Source: Ceratodon purpureus | Taxonomy: Eukaryota; Streptophyta; Bryopsida; Pseudoditrichales; Ditrichaceae | Direction of reading: 5' to 3' | Assembly: GCA_014871385.1 (NCBI GenBank) | Contig: CM026424.1 | Location: 13,854,892 to 13,918,891, forward strand | Length of the DNA: 64,000 nt | Shown: positions 58,315-64,000 of the stretch, piece after piece | How positions within the stretch are numbered: position 1 is the stretch's first letter | How the letters are laid out: every line of letters begins with the position of its first letter | Translations under genes and position numbers: made by a program | The notes under the pieces: generated by a model | Told to the model about the DNA's origin: nothing | Seen by the model: the letters and a program-made list of their open reading frames with translations, nothing else | Databases searched by the model: none

Positions 58315-60620
58315 AGGCCCCTATTCAGGATCATGGAAGGCTATTCCTGATCGCCTCCAAGTTTCCAACAGATTGGGATTCTTTTTATATCGCCATGGCA
58401 TGATGAGAATTGGCTGCAAATACCATTGCGGTGGCACAGAGAAGGAGCCAAGTTGACGATCTCCTCAGCACTGGGCCTAGGTTGACTCCCTGTGCTTGAA
58501 AGGCCACGGAATCATCCCTGCTCAATTCCAGCGATTCCCAAACTTAAATCTCAGTCGACCCTGCAAAATCAGGAACTGCAGAAAATCCGGTGCACTCGCT
58601 GTCCACTTCGAAAGTCTCCTGTAAATATTACAATCCAGGGTCAACCTGCAGGTCACTGTAACTATGCATTTTATGTTGAGGAATATGCGCATCAGAAAGG
58701 AATTAGCTACACACAGCTGTGTTGGTTCAACCCATTTGTAGATTGCTTGCGAACGTTGTATGATATTGAGCTAGGGGGCGATAGCACTGGAGTGAAAACT
58801 TAGTACATGATTGCATCAGAAATGAGTTGATGGGTTCACTGTGAAAGGGCTGTGAAGGTTGTTAAAGAAAGAGCGGGAGAGAGAGACTCGAGAGAGTTGG
58901 GGTTCAGGGTCGTTAGAAAGGATTCCGGATCTGCGGCGATCGGACGCAGTATATTCTTCTGACCAGGGGTGGCAAATGAGGTGACGTAGCTTACTTTAGC
59001 AAGATTACTCTGGGAGGTCCTACTGACTTGTGCTAAATTTGCGTCCTGCCTCCCAGCGATTGGGAAGCAGGCGATGATAGGAGTGTTGCAGACCTGGTTC
59101 CAGATTCAGCGGACGTGTTGGTGCGCTGGGGACACGAGCGAGCTTCACGCTTGGCCGGCCTGTCAGTCAAATCTGTTACAGTGCATTTTTTTCATGAAAT
59201 ATCCCACCTGTGACTCGCCATGATGGCGTCACCACACATTTCCATCGTTATCGTCCAAATTGAGGTCTCCGATCTTTACCTCAGCATGCTTCGGAGGCGA
59301 GCATGCACCGGTGGGGACCGGTGGCAAGATAAGAAGACCCAATTGAGGAAGGAGGCCGTCACCCGTGCTTCCAATTTGTCTCCAGTTCATGGAAGGTAAA
59401 GTTGAGTGCTCTCTCGCTTTGCTTTTAAAAAGAATCTTTAAAGAATTGAAACTTGACGGCGATTAATGACGAGGAAGCCGCATAGCATTGACAAGGGAAG
59501 AGGGATCATATCTCCGCATGCTTGCCAAACCATTCACCGCTATGCACATGTCAGACATTCTGCTATCCCCCGTGTGATGTGTCCCGATCGATATTTCATT
59601 CCGCATGGAGGAATTTAGAATGCTTAATGCAAGGACGTCATGTGTACAGGATATTATGTATGTTCACCAGTTGGCCATCACTCTGCAAACTATGCATATT
59701 TTGTGGTTATGGTCTCCTTACTTCGGTTGAGTTTGAAATTCTGAGACGAGGAATGCAAATGGAATTATAAATGATGCAATGAAGAAAAGCCGACTTACCC
59801 CTAGGCTTCCACCGATTGCAAGATCATAATTCGACACTCCTGCATTATACGACCTTCGCAATTGCTCCGAAAGATTCAGTGCACCTGAGAAGTGCTGCAA
59901 CATCAACATCTCAAAAGCATGGTCACCATAGCCTTGCGTCGTGCAATCTTGGAAGGATTTTGCGGGGGACTCAAGTCAGGACGAAGTGAAGATATCCAAC
60001 TACTACACTTGGCACGAAGAGTTTGCGAATTCAAATCTGAGCTGTATGTCCAGGGTCCGTCCTTTGCCTTATGGTCATGCCACTTGTGGCTGTACTATAT
60101 ATGTTTCCTATGCAATGAAATCTCGTTCCATTTGTTTCAAAAATGAAATAAAAATCTAAACTGTATGCATCTTGAGGACATGTTTTGCTCAAATTGGTTG
60201 TCTAACCCGACGGTCGAAATTTGGCCGGCTTCTGTGCTGTACCTGGGAGATGAAGGCTGAACTGAATATGAAATAGGCGTCACAAGAACACTCTTAAAAT
60301 TGTTGACTCCTTATGTTTGTCTCTGGTTGATGAGTACAAACTGTAACTCGGAAGGAAGTCATGTATGCTCAGAATGAGCGAAAGACAAATCTTAAGACAA
60401 TATAAATGGCAATACAAATTTAATATGAAATAATTAAAAATATATATTTTCACAAGTTCATTTCATTAAAGTATTTTATGTTAAACCCAAGGTTTCAGTG
60501 CAGAAGGCCGTCCAGGCTAGAGGTTACTAGTGTACAATCCACTCAAACACTAAAAGCATCTGATTCAAACAAACAAGGTTTGAATCTGCAACCCTTGTCA
60601 TGCCGTTTCTAAAGAGCTAA
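58315..60620. other. Mixed-composition spacer, no certain gene
   Basis: GC is higher at 58440-59400. The plus-strand ORF at 58492-58803 (ending in an NPFVDCLRTLYDIELGG stretch) and one at 59941-60159 look protein-like in composition but show no family motif. No gene is asserted. Confidence 0.35.
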
Positions 60621-61116
60621 GAGCATCCGTACCCTACCTCGCCAGTTTAGACTCGCCAAAGCTCAAGTGGAGGGCTCCAAAAGGGCTTAAGGACTCGCTG
60701 AAATACTCACCCGCACCCTCGCACAGTGAGCCCACTCTGGAAAACGAGGGTATGCACAACTGGGACACGACATTCACTGCCACATGGACAGGTGATGCCA
60801 CCGCTGCAGCTAACACATCATATTTGGTGGGGTTCAAGGTACTTGAGCTGGTGAGGTAGCTGGAGGAGCGGAGGAACAGCAACGCAGTTCAAAATAAGAA
60901 AAAAACAAATCTTTGTCATAATCAACGTTAAATGGGCGCGTTGAAGGGCACGCTAAAACCAATGCAAGTACATCAAATCGTCGAGTGTTGGACCATTTTT
61001 GAAGAGCCTAGAGCTCAAAAAGCCGTTGGAAGAGCAGGAGTGGAGGGGTCAAAAGAGCCCATGCCCACAATTTAGAGCACCGTGGTCCAACATCGTGCAC
61101 AGGGGTGCGGATACTC
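60621..61116. mobile_element. PIF/Harbinger-like MITE candidate (496 bp)
   Basis: Ends GAGCATCCGTACCCT and AGGGGTGCGGATACTC are imperfect inverse copies with GAGCATCC-type tips like the MITE at 25925. Flanks TAA and TAG fit a mutated 3-bp duplication. Confidence 0.65.
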
Positions 61117-62208
61117 TAGAAACAATGAAATACTAACGAAGATATGAGCTTTCAAAGATTTCCAATCCTATAAATAAACAATAATTATTTATAAATAGTT
61201 CAAGTCAGGTATGGATGCTGCACTAGTTAAAGTACATCCAATGACCTAAGGCCCATCACCATACAACAACGATCTACAAAAACATTAATTTATTAATATC
61301 AAAACCTTAGAAGTTTATATTTCCTTCACATTTGGATTTTAAAGTTGAAAGTTTGAAAAGGACTAAACAGCAAAGATACCAATGGATACAAATGACCTTG
61401 CAGCTCCACAACAATCCACCAGTGCAACACTAAACAATAAAATCCAACTGAAAAACAGAATATATAACCCAAGATATACAGTAATGTCAATTCTTGTTCA
61501 GGCAGGAAGGACAGGGCCCAACAAATGTGACAGGAGAAATGGAACACCGCAGTATGGACTGACTCATCACATCATGTGTGTCTCCAATTCAGGCTTCATA
61601 TCCAAGAGATAGTTCTCGTCCAAAATAAGTGCACATGCAAACTCATTCCTCCGAGTTTCTCTATCTGTTCACAACTACGGCCCTCAACATCAAAGACTCC
61701 AGCAATAAGAGAGTTGCACCACTGTGGTCACACCTTCGGCCTTTCCAAAATTTGGTGTAAGCGATCCTACAGTCTCATTGGCTTGTGCATGTCATATGAC
61801 TTTGCTCCACCCCAGTCGAGTTTTTCAAACAGATGTTGTAGTACAAAGAAGGTGTCAAAATTTGTTGAACTCAATCGCAACGCCAATTACTTGGTGCCTC
61901 CAATTTTGAAGTACTGGTAGCAAACCTGGCGTCTATGACTGACTAGAAATGCGGAAAAGACCACCTTTTTCTTGTCTGTTGTTACAGACAACTTCTACAA
62001 TGACTCAAAATCGGTGTCAAAGTGTTGAGGGTTTGCTACCAGTGAAGTTAATTCGTCCACTTTGGTGCTTTGAAGTAGTGTGAGGCGCCAGGTGAGGCAC
62101 TTCAAGCTTATAAATCAAGCACAACTGGCAATGCTAGAGGACTTCATTAATCATACACTACAATGTTTCCATCCTCACAAGCCTGTGCAGGCCCGAATCT
62201 TACAAAGT
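61117..62208. other. 3' flank of the NBS-LRR gene
   Basis: No gene was recognised. The 3' UTR of the minus-strand NBS-LRR gene probably starts at 62208. Confidence 0.4.
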
Positions 62209-64000
62209 TCACCTTTCGAAGGTTAAGTTGAGTACCAGAAGGTTTGTGAGTCTCCGTATATCAGGCAGCTCAACAAGTCCAGAACATCTTTCAGCTCGAA
62301 ACTCCTGTAGAGAGGTCAAGTCATTTAGACCCGGCACTGTTTCAATCAAACAGCAGTCTGTGATGTTCAATTTCCGCAAATGTCCCAGATTTCCAAGATA
62401 GGACAATTCTTGAAGCAATGAACAGCCCTCTAGATCTAGTTCCTCCAAAGCAACTAGATCACCCAGACCAAGCAGTGCTCTGATTGTCAAGCAACGCCTC
62501 ATCTTTAACTTCTGCAAGTGTCCGAGCTTTCGTAGATTACGTGGCAACTTTTGAAGCGAAGAACAGTTGCACAAATCAAGTTCCTGCAAGGCTACCAAAT
62601 TATGCAGACCCGGCACTGCCACAATTGATCGGCATCCAGAGATGTTCAATTTCTTTAAATTGGTAAGCTTCTGTAGATTGGGCAATTTTTTAAGCTCCAA
62701 ACAGTCACTTAAATCAAGTTCCTGCAAGGCAACCATGGCACCAATACCACTAGGGCAGCTACACAACCGATGGCACCCTCCAAGATCCAGGAATTGCAAA
62801 CTGTTCGTCTCCCAGCTGATCAAGCCTGAGTTGGTGTCGACCCCATTGCCAAAGCGAAATGCTGCCTCCCTCAACAAGCTCAGCCTGCTAAGATCCGGCA
62901 ATTTATTCTCATTTTCACTAGAATCCAACCCCAAGATCCGGACTTCTGTTAGCAACCCAATCTCCTCAATGCACGGTGACCTGCTCGGAATGTTGTCCCA
63001 TCTCAGAAACAAAAGATTGCTCAGCAGGCCAAGTCCAAGAATCTCGACGGGAGATGTACATGAGATGATTTCCAGGCTCTTCAATCTTGTCAGTGGGCTT
63101 AAGTCAAGGCTCACATAGTTCTCAACGTGACTTCTCACCAGCTTTAACACTGTAACATTTGTGCAACACTTGAGGCTGAAATTTTTCCTGGTCAAAAAAA
63201 TTTCTGTAAAGCATATTCTCATCATGTTTTCCCAGCCATTGTGCTCAGGCAGGAGACGCTCTTGAACTAATATTTCTGAGTCGTTGAACACCCACCGTCG
63301 GCTTGCAAGTTCCCAACATTTGCTTCCGATTTACAAAACTGACGCACCAAGGGGTGCATGGCGATTCTTGTGCTGCCATCTCGTGAGTGCTCTAAAAGCA
63401 ATTTGTTCTTCAGGCCCTCCAACTGCGAACAAGGATAACAGCGAAACACAATCATTCGATCTATTCACAAGCTCTCAAAGATTACATTACACAATTGAAT
63501 CATTGTTTAAGGAACGGTCTTGCAATGATCTGTGGTTTTCACAATGGGTGAGACCTGCAAAATATTTAACATCAGATAGGCTGGGGCCTTACCCGCGTCA
63601 TGATGGCACCTACACTTATTCCATGTAGCAAGCTTAGCCATGTGAAGATGTTCAACTGCGTCAATATAGAACCTTCTTGAGAAGGTTCAGGATTAAAAAG
63701 GGCTGCGTCCATGTGTAAGAGCCGATCTTCAAGTGACAACATGTCAAAACTTTTCCTCAAAAAACTAGGCCGAGAGCCCAGTGTCAACATGTCAAAACTC
63801 AACCTGAAGCGACCGAATCTGAGCTTGGTCAGTTTCTTTTCCCACTGTTTCGGAAGGATCCCGAGCTGCATACCCAACTCCCTCAACACAACTGGATGAT
63901 AATGATAATGAATGTCATCATCTTCACATGGCATCATCTTCACCGAAAAAATGTCATCATCTTCACCGAAAAAATGCTCCGCACTCCTCATACATCGCTC
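62209..64000 (-). pseudogene. NBS-LRR resistance-type gene, 3' part, one frameshift; 5' end outside window
   Basis: Minus strand. The first segment (64000 or about 63891 down to 63614) has ARC-type sequence: VVLRELGMQLGILPKQWEKK and SFDMLSLEDRLLHMDAALF. A 191-bp GT..AG intron (63613-63423) joins in phase to LEGLKNKLLLEHS..RIAMHPLVRQFC, the usual end of the NB-ARC region (MHD-like MHP). Then the frame breaks near 63300-63330: the downstream frame continues as WELASRRWVFNDSEIL and runs to 62209 through about ten leucine-rich repeats of the LxxLDLxxCxxLxxLP type (QELDLSDCLELKKLPNLQKL). Such proteins detect pathogen effectors in the cytoplasm. A single-base indel explains the break, so this is either a recent pseudogene or a sequencing error. 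N-terminal and P-loop parts lie beyond the window. Confidence 0.8.

Overview
The window reads as nuclear DNA of a land plant, most likely a bryophyte and probably a moss. It carries four intact nuclear genes for the Rubisco small subunit (rbcS) with chloroplast transit peptides, spliceosomal introns with GT..AG borders, a plant-type C2H2 zinc-finger factor, an NBS-LRR resistance-type gene and many plant-type transposable elements. The genes are GC-rich at third codon positions, while the spacers are strongly AT-rich and repeat-laden. The species call is inferred from protein character only.

Left part, 1-33 kb. A small rbcS family is spread over 28 kb: two copies on the minus strand (1480-2028 and 22454-23002) and two on the plus strand (26621-27169 and 28929-29477). 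All four encode the same mature protein. Copies 1 and 4 lie in an inverted segmental duplication that includes about 500 bp of promoter and about 400 bp of 3' flank. A third copy of the 3' flank sits next to a small LEA-like gene at 24359-24706, and a decayed fifth rbcS lies near 32.3-32.6 kb. A broken Helitron-type helicase sits at about 30 kb.

The most interesting object lies inside this family: a complete 13.45-kb mobile element at 6222-19673. It is bounded by a perfect 42-bp inverted terminal repeat core made of 7-bp repeats, and by a 12-bp direct duplication of host sequence. It carries three coding units. The first is a two-exon transposase (minus strand, 994 aa) with an N-terminal GCM1/WRKY-like zinc finger, a Mutator-type DD..CxxH core and a C-terminal SWIM finger. 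The second is a 246-aa ORF (minus strand) with a SUMO-interaction-like motif. The third is a divergent ten-exon gene (plus strand, 1298 aa by my splice model) that joins a ParB-like domain to a bacterial-type N4/N6 DNA methyltransferase fold. Its sixth intron holds 384-bp tandem repeats. A transposon carrying a ParB-methyltransferase fusion next to its own transposase is the best candidate here for an undescribed system.

Middle and right part, 33-64 kb. After the zinc-finger gene (34144-36126, three exons) comes a gene-poor, AT-rich desert from about 38 to 57 kb. It is filled with non-autonomous elements: a tRNA-derived SINE with a 16-bp target duplication, a TA-flanked 564-bp inverted-repeat element, a 1.6-kb foldback element, a 293-bp element with about 25-bp terminal repeats, and a family of about 930-bp elements flanked by TTAA (four copies in the window). 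The right edge holds the 3' half of an NBS-LRR gene that runs off the window and has one apparent frameshift. Functional calls rest on visible motifs; no database search was possible.
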